From Saccharomycopsis crataegensis (lineage: Eukaryota; Ascomycota; Saccharomycetes; Ascoideales; Saccharomycopsidaceae), in contig NW_027043829.1 of assembly GCF_037102585.1 (NCBI RefSeq), positions 2,294,001-2,358,000 of the forward strand: DNA of 64,000 bases. The letters run 5' to 3'. Below, one piece after another: positions 20,640-31,358 of this stretch. How positions within the stretch are numbered: position 1 is the first letter of the stretch; every line of letters starts with the position of its first letter. Below the pieces are notes generated by a model that saw nothing but the letters and a program-made list of their open reading frames with translations, was not told the DNA's origin and made no database searches. A program made the position numbers and the translations under genes.

Positions 20640-22028
20640 AATAGCAAGAATTTCTAGGATAAGTGCGTATGCCAATTCTTAGTTTTTGATGAACTAATTT
20701 TGTCTTCATCGAATTATTCTGTATTTTATTAATCTACAGAAAACAATTCTAGGCACACATAGTAAAATTGCCATTATTATGTGTTATTTCTTAAATTCCG
20801 GTTCCTTTAAAAATCATATTATATTACCCAGAAAGTGAGTTTCTAAAAACTTTTTGGATCATGTTGACTGACTCTATCATTCGCTTCAGGTTGCTATGAT
20901 TGCATGTGTTACGATAGATTTTAGATTTCAACCTACATAAGGCGTTTATCCTTTGATCTGTACTTGATGCTCAATATTATAGATAGCCTTTCTCATGAAT
21001 ACCGCAGAATTCTATTTTGTAATTAACATATGCTGGGTTTTCCATGCTATCCATATATATTAAAATCCTTGTAAGATAGGGGTTGCATCAGTGATAGATC
21101 TAGACCTGGGACTTTTAGGTAACTACTGATTACTGGACTCAATTCTGCTTTCTAACACAAAACCAAGAAAGAAAAAATAATTGCCCATATATTTTTGTTA
21201 TTCTTTTTTCTCTACAGAATGCTTTAGAACTGCTTTGATTCATTATTCACGGTGATGCTTTTACCTCTTATAATACCACTTTTTCTTTTTTTAAGGTATA
21301 AGAATAGTGCATGCGAATGAAGAATAATATTAAACTTATTATTACTATGATTTTCATTAAAGACTTTGAAGGTTTGCATGATAATAATGGACTGTCGCTT
21401 TGAGCTTGATGAATATACTACGATCAATTCTATACATTTTGACTTAGAGATTTTCTGTAGATCTTGATACCAATAAACAAACAACCAAAAATCTTTTGTT
21501 TAGGAAAATGGTTTCTAAAAATTAGTTTGATTCCCAAAAATTTACCATATTTACTTAACCATCTAATAGCGTAGTTCAAGGAAGTCGCATTAACCCTTGG
21601 TCATGGATTCCTAGCCACTGTGATCCACTGTTTTTTTATCCAGTTCCGCCCTCAATTATTGGGTACCGCTCGTCTTTTCACAAGTTCTGTACTGCCCTCG
21701 TTTCCTATTGCGGTAATGTATAAACAAATACCACAAGCTTATCCAAGGGATAAGGGCCTCATTTCTGTTTGCTGCTTTATGTTACCATGGATTTCAGTGT
21801 TCGGTTAGCCCTTTATTGTGGGTGCTTGCCGATGGTACTTTACGCACCGGCGGTAGCGCAGCACTCGGCTGCAGCTCTGGTTATTGCATTTCGGCATGCA
21901 TATATAAACTTTCGGGGTTCCCCATTTTTCCAGCGGATGTTTCTACAATAACTCTACCATAGAATTCATTTTTCAGGAATCCATTCACAATAATAATAGT
22001 TTGCAAAGGTACTCCATAGTCTTTCGAA
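20640..22028. other. Long intergenic region before the C2H2 regulator
   Basis: About 1.4 kb with no supported gene. Such long upstream regions are common before yeast transcription-factor genes. A somewhat GC-richer segment (about 21640-21930) may hold control sites. No tRNA or known RNA was found. Confidence 0.5.
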
Positions 22029-23090
22029 ATGTCCTCCATTCAGCAGCTCAGCTTTTACCAAAACACCCCAAGAGATATCGAAGCTAATTCTCGAAGTTAT
22101 GATCAATTGAACGAGTACACTCCAAAGAGATTACCTGCTCTTGGTGACGAACCAAGATACACCACTCCAGCTATGATTCCTAATTATACTTATGTGGATA
22201 CCACCAAAGCTTCTCCTTACAGTTCTGACTCTGAATCGCCAGTCAAAAGATCCATGTCTGCTGTCCCAGTTACCCCAGTTTCTGTTAAGTTACCATCGTT
22301 CAAATCTTTGATGCTCTCGATAAATGGGAAAGAAAATCAGCCTACTTTATCCTTTGAAACCCCATTCATGAACTCTTTGAGCTTGGAAAACTCAAACTTT
22401 AAAGCTTTGCAAAATGTTAGTGCTAGTGCTCATTCATCGCCATCAATTAGAGATAATGAAAGCTCAACCTTCTTGGGAATTTATAACTATGCAAAGGTTC
22501 AATTTGAAGATCCATACGGCAATGACAATGCTGCTAGTCCTTCGAACTTTATGAGAGGGGAGTCTCAATCTCAACAACAATCTCCATTACAATTACAACA
22601 AGAAAGATTTGGTTCATTCACCCTTCCTCAGCCACAGTTCACTTTCCAAGCACAATCCATGAGCCAGCCTTTGAATGGTTTGCAACAATTGGCCCAAGTG
22701 GTTAGCAGAAATAGTGAACTCATCCAAGTAAAACCTGCTCCTTCTATTCCATCCATGAATACCAACTCTTCCAGTAGCTCTACAGAAAAAAGATTCAAGT
22801 GCAAGATTTGTTCAAGAGGATTCAATACTGCTGGTAATCTTTCCAGACACAAGAAGGTGCATACTGGCGAAAAGAAGTACAAATGTCAGTACCCAGGTTG
22901 TGAATCCAAATTTGCTAGAAGTGATAGTTGTATGCAACATTACAGAACCCATGCTAATGAAAATGGTTACACTTCAAGAAGATTCAAGAGATTGAGAACT
23001 GAAACTGGTGATGATGATGATGAAGAACAAGAAGGAGAAGGAGAAGAGCGTGAACACAAGAGAATGAATGTCAGCACCTTGATGTCTTAA
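22029..23090 (+). CDS. C2H2 zinc-finger regulator, Nrg1/Nrg2-like
   Basis: The 353-residue protein has a disordered Ser/Gln/Pro-rich N-terminal two thirds and two adjacent zinc fingers near residues 257-311. Finger 1 is FKCKICSRGFNTAGNLSRH with KKVH; finger 2 is YKCQYPGCESKFARSDSCMQ followed by HYRTH. The linker HTGEKK is canonical. The pairing, the second finger's CX4C spacing and the MQHYRTH ending resemble the yeast repressors Nrg1/Nrg2, which act in glucose repression and filamentation. A basic then acidic tail (RRFKRLRTE, DDDDEEQEGEGEE) follows. Finger helices differ from S. cerevisiae Nrg1 (NLSRH versus HLARH), so orthology is not certain. It is probably nuclear. Confidence 0.85.
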   Translation: MSSIQQLSFYQNTPRDIEANSRSYDQLNEYTPKRLPALGDEPRYTTPAMIPNYTYVDTTKASPYSSDSESPVKRSMSAVPVTPVSVKLPSFKSLMLSINGKENQPTLSFETPFMNSLSLENSNFKALQNVSASAHSSPSIRDNESSTFLGIYNYAKVQFEDPYGNDNAASPSNFMRGESQSQQQSPLQLQQERFGSFTLPQPQFTFQAQSMSQPLNGLQQLAQVVSRNSELIQVKPAPSIPSMNTNSSSSSTEKRFKCKICSRGFNTAGNLSRHKKVHTGEKKYKCQYPGCESKFARSDSCMQHYRTHANENGYTSRRFKRLRTETGDDDDEEQEGEGEEREHKRMNVSTLMS

Positions 23091-24171
23091 ATTCACTAGT
23101 TCCTTTTGGATATTTCTTTATGTTATTGGCTTCTTTTTTTTTGTTCACTAGACTTTCATTTTAATCTTTGGGCTTGGGATCTTTCAATTTTCTTTCCAAT
23201 GCTGTGCGTTGTTTAGATATAACTTACCGTTTTCAATTCGTTCACTATTTTAGATCATTACTACACTCCTTATATTTTTCAATTTTTTTTTGTCATATCA
23301 TTGTTTTCAAGCTGGCTCTCAAAACACTGCTATTTTGACCCTCTCAATAAATTTTTGTTGTTGTTTTTCTCTTTAGACCTCCCGAATCAGTAAGTACACC
23401 AAGACTTTGGAATTTAAGGTTTGCCTCAACCTACATGAGAACAGCACCAGTAAATCCTGGAGACCGGATCAGGGGTCTAACCCACGAAAAATTCTATTAA
23501 TAATTCAGGGTATTACCAGTGAAAATAACCGAAGATGGAAGCAGCCAGAAACCTTGCTAGAGAGTCCTTTACCTGCGTTCCAAAAGAAAGGGCATCAATG
23601 CTTAAAAGATTATGTCCTCCGAAGCGTGCGATCATCCATCTCAATCAAGAGTGCGGAAAATATAAAATTTGAATCTATTTTATCAAAAAAAAACAACAAC
23701 AAAAAGACATTAACAAACATAATATGTTCTCTATATTATATTTTAAGGATATTTTGCCTCCGGTCAGATAAATTGAGTTGTCGATAAGAGATATTAGGGT
23801 TATCGCCGTGCTTAGATGATGCTTATAGTGACTTACTCGTCTTTCCTTCATGTTTTCAAAGGCATAGGAAAAGTATGAAAAGAAAAAAAATAGTATAATG
23901 GCCCTATTCTCAAATACATTATTTAAGATTTGAACGGTTTTCCTCTTTCCCACTTTCTATTGGTCCTTTTCTTTACTTTTTCTAGCTCATACTTTTTATC
24001 AATGCATTATTGATATCCCGGAAAAAAAAAAAGCCATGAAAATTTGGCAATCAAAAAATTATGAGTAATATCAAATAACAACATAATAAAATTTAAAGTG
24101 CAAACAACACACAAATAATCTCTGTGGGCTCAATAGAATATATTTTATAATCCCAAAGTTTAAAAGACAAC
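23091..24171. other. Intergenic with an unassigned open frame
   Basis: On the plus strand, bases 23374-23787 stay open for about 138 codons after a CTCTTTAG that could be a splice acceptor. The first 90 codons read like ordinary protein (LEFKVCLNLHENSTSKSW, then ETLLESPLPAFQKKG) and the end is Asn/Lys/Ile-rich. There is no ATG near the start and no known domain. The rest is AT-rich spacer. Confidence 0.35.
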
Positions 24172-25185
24172 ATGAGCTCCGGTGTTATAAGGGTGGCTTT
24201 TCTAGGGCCAGAAGGTAGTTTCTGTCACCAAGCAGCACTACAGCAATTCTCCAAAATTTCAAATTCTCACAAGATCCAATATTGTCCACAAACCTCTATT
24301 GCAAATTGTTTTAGTAGCATTGATTCGAAAAATGTTAATTATTCTGTGATTCCTTTTGAGAATTCCACCAACGGCTTAGTGGCTTTCACTTATGATTTAC
24401 TAAGAAACCATTTTTTCAAAACCTCCCTCAATGTGAAAAGTTCAAATAACAATAGGAATTCTCCAAATTTTGAGGTCATCGGTGAACAATATGTGTCAAT
24501 TCATCATAATTTGCTCAGCACAGCCAGTTCTTTAGGATCGATCACGAAGATATATTCTCACCCACAAGTTTGGTCTCAGTGCTCAAATTTCTTTGGCAGC
24601 GGGAAGTTGAGCCCCACGGTTGTGAAAGTCGATAGCAGCTCAACCTCTAGAGCAGCACAGCTAGTGACTGAGGATATCAAGAATGGAATTACTACCACCG
24701 CTGCAATTTGTAGCGTAACTGCGAGTGAAATATATGGATTGAAACCAATTCTAACGAACATCGAAGATGATAATAATAATACTACAAGGTTTTTGGTATT
24801 GGCTGACAAAGACGAAAAATCTTATCTCAATGAAATAATCAAAGAAACAGAAAAAAATGATCTTGAAAAAAATCCTCTGAAACCTTACGTCACTCTCGTT
24901 GGAATTACCGTTCATAATGAAAATACAGGCGTTTTGTGTGATGTTCTTTCATACTTCAAACAATATAACATCAATCTTTCAACAATTAATACACGCCCTT
25001 CTCAATTGGTGAAATGGCAATATATCTTCTTCATTGAATTTTGGGGGAATCCGAGAGATGAGCATGTGGTAAAATGCTTAGATTCAATTAAAAAAATTTC
25101 TGAAGATTTGAAAATCTTGGGTTCATTTGCAAGAGATGATATGTACTATGACAATAAGGTTGATGTTAACGACACTATGCTTTGA
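24172..25185 (+). CDS. PHA2: Prephenate dehydratase
   Basis: Converts prephenate to phenylpyruvate, the last but one step of phenylalanine synthesis. The 337-residue protein has the dehydratase domain first: VAFLGPEGSFCHQAAL at residues 8-23, the conserved VIPFENSTNGLV near 61-72, the Ser/Thr-rich site with YSHPQVWSQC, and NNTTRFLVLADK, equivalent to the catalytic TRF motif. A regulatory ACT domain follows (from about residue 238, VTLVGITVHNENTGVLCDVL), with INLSTINTRPSQ matching the ESRP-type phenylalanine-binding element. Length matches the S. cerevisiae enzyme (334). It is expected to be cytosolic and inhibited by phenylalanine. The ATG at 24172 fits the family start. Confidence 0.95.
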   Translation: MSSGVIRVAFLGPEGSFCHQAALQQFSKISNSHKIQYCPQTSIANCFSSIDSKNVNYSVIPFENSTNGLVAFTYDLLRNHFFKTSLNVKSSNNNRNSPNFEVIGEQYVSIHHNLLSTASSLGSITKIYSHPQVWSQCSNFFGSGKLSPTVVKVDSSSTSRAAQLVTEDIKNGITTTAAICSVTASEIYGLKPILTNIEDDNNNTTRFLVLADKDEKSYLNEIIKETEKNDLEKNPLKPYVTLVGITVHNENTGVLCDVLSYFKQYNINLSTINTRPSQLVKWQYIFFIEFWGNPRDEHVVKCLDSIKKISEDLKILGSFARDDMYYDNKVDVNDTML

Positions 25186-25656
25186 AAGATATTTAATTTT
25201 TTAAAAAAATGCAAAATTTCTCAAGGGACAATTACAAGACTTGTAAAAGACCGCCTACATTTCTGGGATGCCATGAATGAGCACAAAAAAGCCTATGAAT
25301 TAAATAAACAAACAACACCAAAATTAAAGGCACAGAAATAAAAAAAAAAAATAAATAAAATAAATATAGACTGATAGCAATACAGTATAGAAATTTATAC
25401 TTTTCTAGTTATGAACCACAACGAAAAGAAAAAAAAAAATGAGTATACCAGGCACCATAAGTGATACAACTTATAGACCAAGTATTCAAATATAAGCACA
25501 GCTGGTAGTTTCAGTGCTGTTATATATCAAAGCATCTTTGATTGTAAGCTGACATATTTTGATCTTCTACTTTCTTCCTCCAAATATTATTCCCTTTGTT
25601 TCATGAATGTTGACCTAGAGCCATAGCACATAAAGCAAAGCAATGCCCCAATCCCC
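25186..25656. other. Convergent spacer between PHA2 and HRT1
   Basis: AT-rich with A-runs near 25340 and 25430. No gene or RNA is seen; it likely contains both transcript ends. Confidence 0.55.
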
Positions 25657-26165
25657 TCATTTACCATATTTCTGGAATACCCATTCCCTATTATCCAAAG
25701 GACACACATTACGAGTCTTCAACCATCTAGAAATACAATGCATATGGAAAGCATGATTACAAGACCCCCATACTGTGATACATTCCTCATTGGATGAGCT
25801 CATATTGTTTGGTTGACATTCTATACAAGGCTCCATTAAGTGGTTTCTGCAAATGGCACAATTTTCAACAACGATATCCCAAGACCAGAACGCCACGGCC
25901 GTCCACTTTCTAACTTCGAAACGAGGTTTCTTTGGCTTTTTTGTAGCGTTGGATGGTGCTTTTTTTTCGACTGTCGTTGTTTCTTCCTCTTCTTTTTGCT
26001 CTTCTACCGGAGGAACTACAAATAAAACAAGTTAATAACACTGGATTTCTCGGTTATGGCTGGTCTAGAAACAACCTATGAGGTATGAAATCATCAAATT
26101 AGGAAGTTTAGTCCGCTTTTGAATTCGTATTACTACTTACCATCTATATCCATAGTCTCAGACAT
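25657..26165 (-). CDS. HRT1: Hrt1/Rbx1, RING subunit of cullin ubiquitin ligases, two exons
   Basis: Hrt1 binds the cullin and recruits the E2 Cdc34 in SCF and related ligases. Exon 1 is 26141-26165 (MSETMDID plus one base) and exon 2 is 25657-26015. The 125-base intron has a GTAAGT donor, a TATTAAC branch site and a TTTGTAG acceptor. Joined length is 384 bases, 127 residues (121 in S. cerevisiae). After an acidic/Lys-rich N-terminus come [60 protein letters not shown] and CPLDNREW. Together these supply the RING-H2 zinc ligands and the cullin-binding strand in the expected order. It is tandem with, and downstream of, the small minus-strand gene at 26411-26689. Confidence 0.96.
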
Positions 26166-26320
26166 GTTGAATTCTAGGTTGACACAGGATGTAATTACTA
26201 TGGATAATAAAAAAATTCAATCAACGGGGAATTTTAATATATGATGTTCAAGATGACCCGAAGCTATCATTAATAATACGAAAAGTGAATTTTTGAAAGG
26301 TCCACAAAAATGCAAGCTCA

Positions 26321-26328
26321 TTACCCGG
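26321..26328. promoter_or_regulatory. Reb1-type site TTACCCGG
   Basis: A perfect TTACCCGG, the core of the yeast general regulatory factor Reb1, 156 bases upstream of the HRT1 start and just past the stop of the neighbouring minus-strand gene. This is the usual position for a nucleosome-clearing or insulating element. A second exact copy lies at 34192-34199 before COA4. Confidence 0.45.
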
Positions 26329-26410
26329 ATGTATGTTTACGCAACCCCACTGCCGTTTTTGACCCTTTCACAACGAAAAAAACCGGAACTATTATTTTAT
26401 ACACTAGCAG

Positions 26411-26689
26411 TCAATTTTGAAAAACTCCACTCATTATTTTGATTCGTGGTCGAATATTAATGCATGTTTGGCTACAGATATAGTAAACAGCTTCAAAGGG
26501 AATGCATTTGAAATGGCATAGCCTATTATATTGCTGAAACTCTTGATTTAAACAACCGCCAGCCCCGAAAAGCTTTAAAGTGTATTTAATCACCGTAAAA
26601 TTTAAGTGTGTCGAACGTTCATGAGGATGGTATAAGTTGAGTTGCAAATTACAGAGCATACTAGAGGTTGTGGCTGTCAAGTTGATCAT
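26411..26689 (-). CDS. Small protein, possibly an Rpp14/Pop5/Pop8-like RNase P/MRP subunit
   Basis: A 92-residue frame from a true ATG at 26689 to TGA. It has a balanced composition unlike the shadows of AT-rich DNA. The central IKYTLKLFGAGGCLNQEF, followed by QQYNRLCHFKCIPFEAVYYI, is reminiscent of the Rpp14/Pop5 fold, in which a helix ending in LFG-x-G precedes two strands and a helix. Pop8 of S. cerevisiae (133 residues) shows a comparable GIFGEGV site. This is a resemblance by eye, not a firm match. It sits between SEC31 and HRT1, in the same orientation as HRT1, with its own AT-rich upstream region. It could also be an unrelated short protein. Confidence 0.45.
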   Translation of the reverse strand: MINLTATTSSMLCNLQLNLYHPHERSTHLNFTVIKYTLKLFGAGGCLNQEFQQYNRLCHFKCIPFEAVYYICSQTCINIRPRIKIMSGVFQN

Positions 26690-27221
26690 GTGATTTTTAT
26701 TTTCATACTAGCACGTCACAACAGCATTTTATTGCAGGCATTGAGATACTTTTGTAATACTATTGTTAGAGCCTTGGAGCAATAAAGCATTGTAAGATAT
26801 CTGTATTTATACAGGAACATTTTGAACGTGACATGATGTAAGGTCGTTTGCTAACATCATGAAATCACTACCATAATAATGGCAAAAAAAGCACAGAGAA
26901 AGAAGAAGAAGAGACATCACAGAGAATCTTCGGCAAGCGTCAATTTACATGTCGGGATAGGAGAAAAAAAAATACGGAGAACGAATGGACCACGGCTGCT
27001 CATGTTGAGAATTGAATGCAGTTTTCTCTTTGGTCCACACATCAAGGGGTGCAGCACCCGTGATACCCGCCTAATTTTTTTGATACGTGTGAAAACAGTT
27101 GAAATCAAAGACGAAAAAAAAAGCAGTGGAGATTCAAATATAGACACTAGCAATAACACGTTTTTGTTACTGAACAACTCATCAGCGATTGACTCAGCTA
27201 TCTCAATCAGCCGGAGAAATC
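26690..27221. other. Upstream region of SEC31
   Basis: A divergent promoter between the small gene and SEC31. An ATG-started frame at 26879 (MAKKAQRKKKKRHH...) overlaps the first 98 bases of SEC31 in another frame. It looks like chance in a purine-rich leader, though an upstream open frame is possible. Confidence 0.45.
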
Positions 27222-30200
27222 ATGGTGAAGTTATTGAACATAGATCGCACCGCAACTTTTGCGATCTCCAATCACAACTTGCCCTACTTGGCAACCGCCA
27301 ATGTTGCTGGAGCTATTGATGTTGATTTTTCAGACTCATCCAAATTGGAAATATGGTCTGCATTCAACAACAAGAATAAGACAACTCCTATAAACTCTGT
27401 GGAAATTGACTCTAAATTATACGACTTGACATGGTCTGCTGACAACAAATTGCTCGTTGGGGGTTTGGAAAACGGATCAGTGCAATTCTGGGATGGCGAA
27501 TCTTTAATCAATAAACAGAATAATGACAAAGCTGTGTTGCACACCGCCACAAACCATAGCTCTGCCGTGAAAAGTTTGGCATTTAACCGTACCAAGAACA
27601 ATATTCTTTTATCTGGATCTTCAAACTCAGAAATTTTCATATGGGATACCAACAAATTAACAGCAGACCCAATGACCCCAACTGGTGAATCATACACGTC
27701 AAAAAATGGTAACCCAAATGCGGGCTCTGCTGTTAAGAAAGGAACTATCGAGGAAATAAGTTCTTTATCATGGAATCATGTTGTTTCGCACATTTTTGCC
27801 TCATCTTCCACCAATGGGATCACTTCTATCTGGGACTTGAAATCAAAAAGAAAGGTATTAAATTTATCTTACACAGCCAACACCAATGCTGGTAACATTA
27901 GAGCAAATTTGTCCAGTGTTGCATGGCACCCAACTCAATCTACTAAATTAATCACTTCTTCAGATTTGGATAGTTTACCTGTCGTTCTCCAATGGGATTT
28001 GAGATTCGCAAAATCTCCTGAATGTATTTACGCTGGTCCAAAAGAGTTCAACTCAAACCCGCAATTCCATGAAGGTCATTCAAAGGGTATTTTATCCATT
28101 GATTGGTTGTCTCAAGACAGCGGATTCTTATTGACTTCTGGTAAAGATTCCAACACTTTCTTATGGGATACTAAGACTGGTGAGAAATTAGCATCTTATC
28201 CATCACATCCAAAGACCTCAACCATTAATGCAATTGGTTATAACTCTTCCTCTGATTGGATTTTCAAGACAAGATTTGCTGGCAAGAACCCAGAATATTT
28301 TGCCAGTGCTACTTTCGATGGCAAAGTTACGCTCCAAACCTTGCAAGATACTAGCAGCAATCAACCAGAAGAAGACTCTAGCGCTGATGTCAAGTCTAAG
28401 CAAGCCACTCAGGCCAATAAAGAGACCAGTGAAACCGATTTCTGGAATCAAATATCTACAGAAGACAGCTTAGCTGCTGACGATGAAGTTAAAGAAGAAG
28501 CTAAACCAGAAATTTTCATCAAGAAGGCACCAAAATGGTTAGCTAGACCAGTTTCTGTTTCTTTTGCTTTTGGTGGTAAATTGGTGTGTGTTAAAACCGT
28601 GATAAACGAAGATAAAACCGAATCTTCAGTTGTAGAGATTACTTCTGTCAAATTTGATAATACTGAAGGTGCTGCCAATCTTGAGAAATTATCAAGCATC
28701 TTATCTGACGATGAATCAAAGGCAAAAGAAATCATCAAAGAAAGATCATCTGGTGAAGAATCTTTTGACTGGAAATTATTGGATGAATTAAAATCTTTAA
28801 GCGGAGATAAGAAGAAGTTATTGGCCAAGTACGTTTCAAGCCAACTGCAAACTGTTGATAAAAAGGACGACGACAAGGAATCTGACAATTCATCTGCCAA
28901 TGATATTAAATCTGATAATGATGATGACAGCTTTTTCAATAATTTGGCTGAAGAATCAAAGGAAGTCTTAACTACAAAGGTGTTCAAGCCAACGGGCTCG
29001 TTTGAACTTTTTAGCAAATCTGATGATGAAACTGTGACTGAGTTGAAAAAGTTAATTTTGGCTGGTAAATTCAGTGAATCAATTGAATTATCGTTAGAAC
29101 ATGAAAAGATTGTTGAAGCATTAATAATTGCCTTAAGTTCTGGTGACGAAAAATTGAAGCAAAAAGTTTTGGGCTACTACTTTGAAAACAATATCGAAAA
29201 AAAGAAAGACAGCTTAGCCAGATTATTGTATTCCACTTCTAATTTCTTTCCACAAGTTTCGGGCGCAGGTTCTGAAACCAGTGAAGATTCTATTAATGAC
29301 TTGATCTCCAATGGTTCTGTTGATAACTGGCAGGAAATTGCACTTGGTATTTCCACTTACATCAAAGATGAAGCCAAATTTAATTCTAAAATAACTGAGT
29401 TGGGTACTAGAGTATATGAATCTGGCTCAAGAGATAATGCTATCTTATTGTATTTTGTTGGTGGCTCATTAGATAAGATTAGTGAAATCTGGTTAAAGGA
29501 GCTTGAAGACAAGGAAAAGGACATTGTTAATACTAAGGTAGACTCTGAAGATGCTAAGAAGAAGTCTTTATTGGATATTTACTACAAATTATTGGATGAT
29601 TTGATTATCAAGGTTTTGATTTTTAAGAAGTCATTAGGCATTGCCGGTGAATTTCCAAATTCTGACAAATATTCAAAATTGGTCAAGGTTTTCCTTGATT
29701 ACATCAAGAATATTGGTGACAATCATGGTGATTTTACTGTAATGGAAAAATTGTTGAATATCTTGCCAAATGATTTAAGTGATGTTGAACTTGGAAAAGC
29801 GAGAATATGCAGGGCCACCGCCAAACCAACTCCAGTTGCCACCGCCACGGCCAGCGCTACCAGAACTATCAGAGGAGGTAATAAATATGCTTCACCAGTT
29901 GTAAACAAATATGGTTCACCAGCAGCTAGCAAATATGGACCAACAGCCACAGCTGCTTCTAATCCATATGGTTCACCAGCTCTTAGCAAATTGCCAACGG
30001 TTCCTCCTGTGCAAACTGCTGCCGCTACTGCTCCACCTCCAATCAATGGTATTGGTGTGAAGAGCAATAACTTAGGAGCCGCCAAAAAGTCTACTCGCTC
30101 TAAATACATTGCTCCACAACCAGTGCTGACAGGTAACGCCTTTGGTTTGCCACCTTCCCAGCAACCTTTCCAGCCTGCGAATCCAGCATTTGGCGCCCCT

Positions 30201-31358
30201 AACAACTTGTATACTCCGGCTCAACCAACCAATAGCAATTATGCACCAGGTATAATAAACTCTAATGCCCCACAGTTTGGTCAGGCCCCTCCTCTTAACG
30301 CTCCTCCTCGTGGTTCAACTTCCCAAAATCCATCTACGGACAAGAAGGATGGGCATGAAGGTTGGAATGATTTGCCAGATACTTTTGCTAATGTTACTAG
30401 TAAGTTCAAGAAGAAGGCTGCCCCAGTTAATGTGGCTCAACCATTTAGTGCTACTCCACCACCACAAAGTCCAGCCATTGGTAACCAACCTCCATTTTCT
30501 AGAACTTCATCTTTCTCAGTCTCCGGTCCACCACCAATGAAAAAGAACTTTAGCTCTCCAAAAGTATCCACCGCTAATTTGAGCTCACCACAACCGGCTG
30601 TGAATGGTAAGTATGCCCCACAAGTTCTGAGCGTTAGTATTCCACCAACAGGTGGTCAACAGCCTAATAATGGTATGATGTCTCCTCAACCTGTTAATCC
30701 ATACGCTCCACCTCCACCATCACAATTTACAGGTCTCGGTGCTGCCTCTCCATTTGGCACTCCGCCTGCGCAGGCTAACAGAGCTCTAAGTGGTGCTCCA
30801 TCATTTGGTGCTCCACCAATGGGAGGTAGAAATGCCAATCCATATGGCGTTCCTCCACAAACTAATACACACAGCGCTCCTCCGCCTATGATGAATGCTG
30901 TACCACCAACTGCTGCTCAATCTCTTGCCCAGCAATCCGCTGTTCCACCGCCACCAAAGTCGGTTACAACTGCCCCAGTGCCAGCCGCGCCGGCCAAGCC
31001 AAAATATCCTACTGGTGACAGATCTCATATTCCACCAGAAGCCCAGCCAATATTTCAAATTTTGAATGATGAACTTTCTGCTGTTAAACCAAAGATCCCT
31101 GCCAAATATACTAAGAAGATTGTTGATACCGAAAAGCGTTTGAACATTTTGTTTGAACACTTAAACAACGGAGAATTATTAAGTACTGGTACTATTGACT
31201 TATTGAAGCAATTGGCAACTAGTTTGAGTGGCAAGGATTATGCTGGCGCCCACGGTGCTCATTTGGAAATTGGCACTAACTTTGGTGCCGAATCCGGACA
31301 ATGGCTAGTTGGTGTTAAGCGTTTGATTGATATGGTTGAGGCTACGGACAGTATGTGA
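27222..31358 (+). CDS. SEC31: Sec31, outer-coat subunit of COPII
   Basis: With Sec13 it forms the outer cage of vesicles leaving the ER and boosts Sar1 GTP hydrolysis. The chosen start, MVKLLNIDRTATFAISN at 27222, aligns with the yeast MVKL start; codons upstream are leader. The protein has 1378 residues (1273 in S. cerevisiae). Residues 1 to about 380 form a seven-blade WD40 propeller (IFIWDTNK, SIWDLKSKR, VLQWDLRF, TFLWDTKTG). An alpha-solenoid with the Sec13-completing blade runs to about 870. A long Pro-rich region with repeated NPYG/KYGSP and PPPP motifs carries the Sec23-binding sites (GWNDLPDTF). The C-terminal helical domain ends LIDMVEATDSM. No intron is needed. Confidence 0.97.
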   Translation: MVKLLNIDRTATFAISNHNLPYLATANVAGAIDVDFSDSSKLEIWSAFNNKNKTTPINSVEIDSKLYDLTWSADNKLLVGGLENGSVQFWDGESLINKQNNDKAVLHTATNHSSAVKSLAFNRTKNNILLSGSSNSEIFIWDTNKLTADPMTPTGESYTSKNGNPNAGSAVKKGTIEEISSLSWNHVVSHIFASSSTNGITSIWDLKSKRKVLNLSYTANTNAGNIRANLSSVAWHPTQSTKLITSSDLDSLPVVLQWDLRFAKSPECIYAGPKEFNSNPQFHEGHSKGILSIDWLSQDSGFLLTSGKDSNTFLWDTKTGEKLASYPSHPKTSTINAIGYNSSSDWIFKTRFAGKNPEYFASATFDGKVTLQTLQDTSSNQPEEDSSADVKSKQATQANKETSETDFWNQISTEDSLAADDEVKEEAKPEIFIKKAPKWLARPVSVSFAFGGKLVCVKTVINEDKTESSVVEITSVKFDNTEGAANLEKLSSILSDDESKAKEIIKERSSGEESFDWKLLDELKSLSGDKKKLLAKYVSSQLQTVDKKDDDKESDNSSANDIKSDNDDDSFFNNLAEESKEVLTTKVFKPTGSFELFSKSDDETVTELKKLILAGKFSESIELSLEHEKIVEALIIALSSGDEKLKQKVLGYYFENNIEKKKDSLARLLYSTSNFFPQVSGAGSETSEDSINDLISNGSVDNWQEIALGISTYIKDEAKFNSKITELGTRVYESGSRDNAILLYFVGGSLDKISEIWLKELEDKEKDIVNTKVDSEDAKKKSLLDIYYKLLDDLIIKVLIFKKSLGIAGEFPNSDKYSKLVKVFLDYIKNIGDNHGDFTVMEKLLNILPNDLSDVELGKARICRATAKPTPVATATASATRTIRGGNKYASPVVNKYGSPAASKYGPTATAASNPYGSPALSKLPTVPPVQTAAATAPPPINGIGVKSNNLGAAKKSTRSKYIAPQPVLTGNAFGLPPSQQPFQPANPAFGAPNNLYTPAQPTNSNYAPGIINSNAPQFGQAPPLNAPPRGSTSQNPSTDKKDGHEGWNDLPDTFANVTSKFKKKAAPVNVAQPFSATPPPQSPAIGNQPPFSRTSSFSVSGPPPMKKNFSSPKVSTANLSSPQPAVNGKYAPQVLSVSIPPTGGQQPNNGMMSPQPVNPYAPPPPSQFTGLGAASPFGTPPAQANRALSGAPSFGAPPMGGRNANPYGVPPQTNTHSAPPPMMNAVPPTAAQSLAQQSAVPPPPKSVTTAPVPAAPAKPKYPTGDRSHIPPEAQPIFQILNDELSAVKPKIPAKYTKKIVDTEKRLNILFEHLNNGELLSTGTIDLLKQLATSLSGKDYAGAHGAHLEIGTNFGAESGQWLVGVKRLIDMVEATDSM

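Noticed and set aside
27189-27221. Earlier non-ATG start for SEC31
   Set aside because: The family begins MVKL at the ATG at 27222; the 11 upstream codons lack an ATG.
26879-27319. 146-codon ATG frame before and overlapping SEC31
   Set aside because: Its end overlaps the start of SEC31 in another frame and its start is low-complexity lysine-rich; it is better explained as 5' leader.
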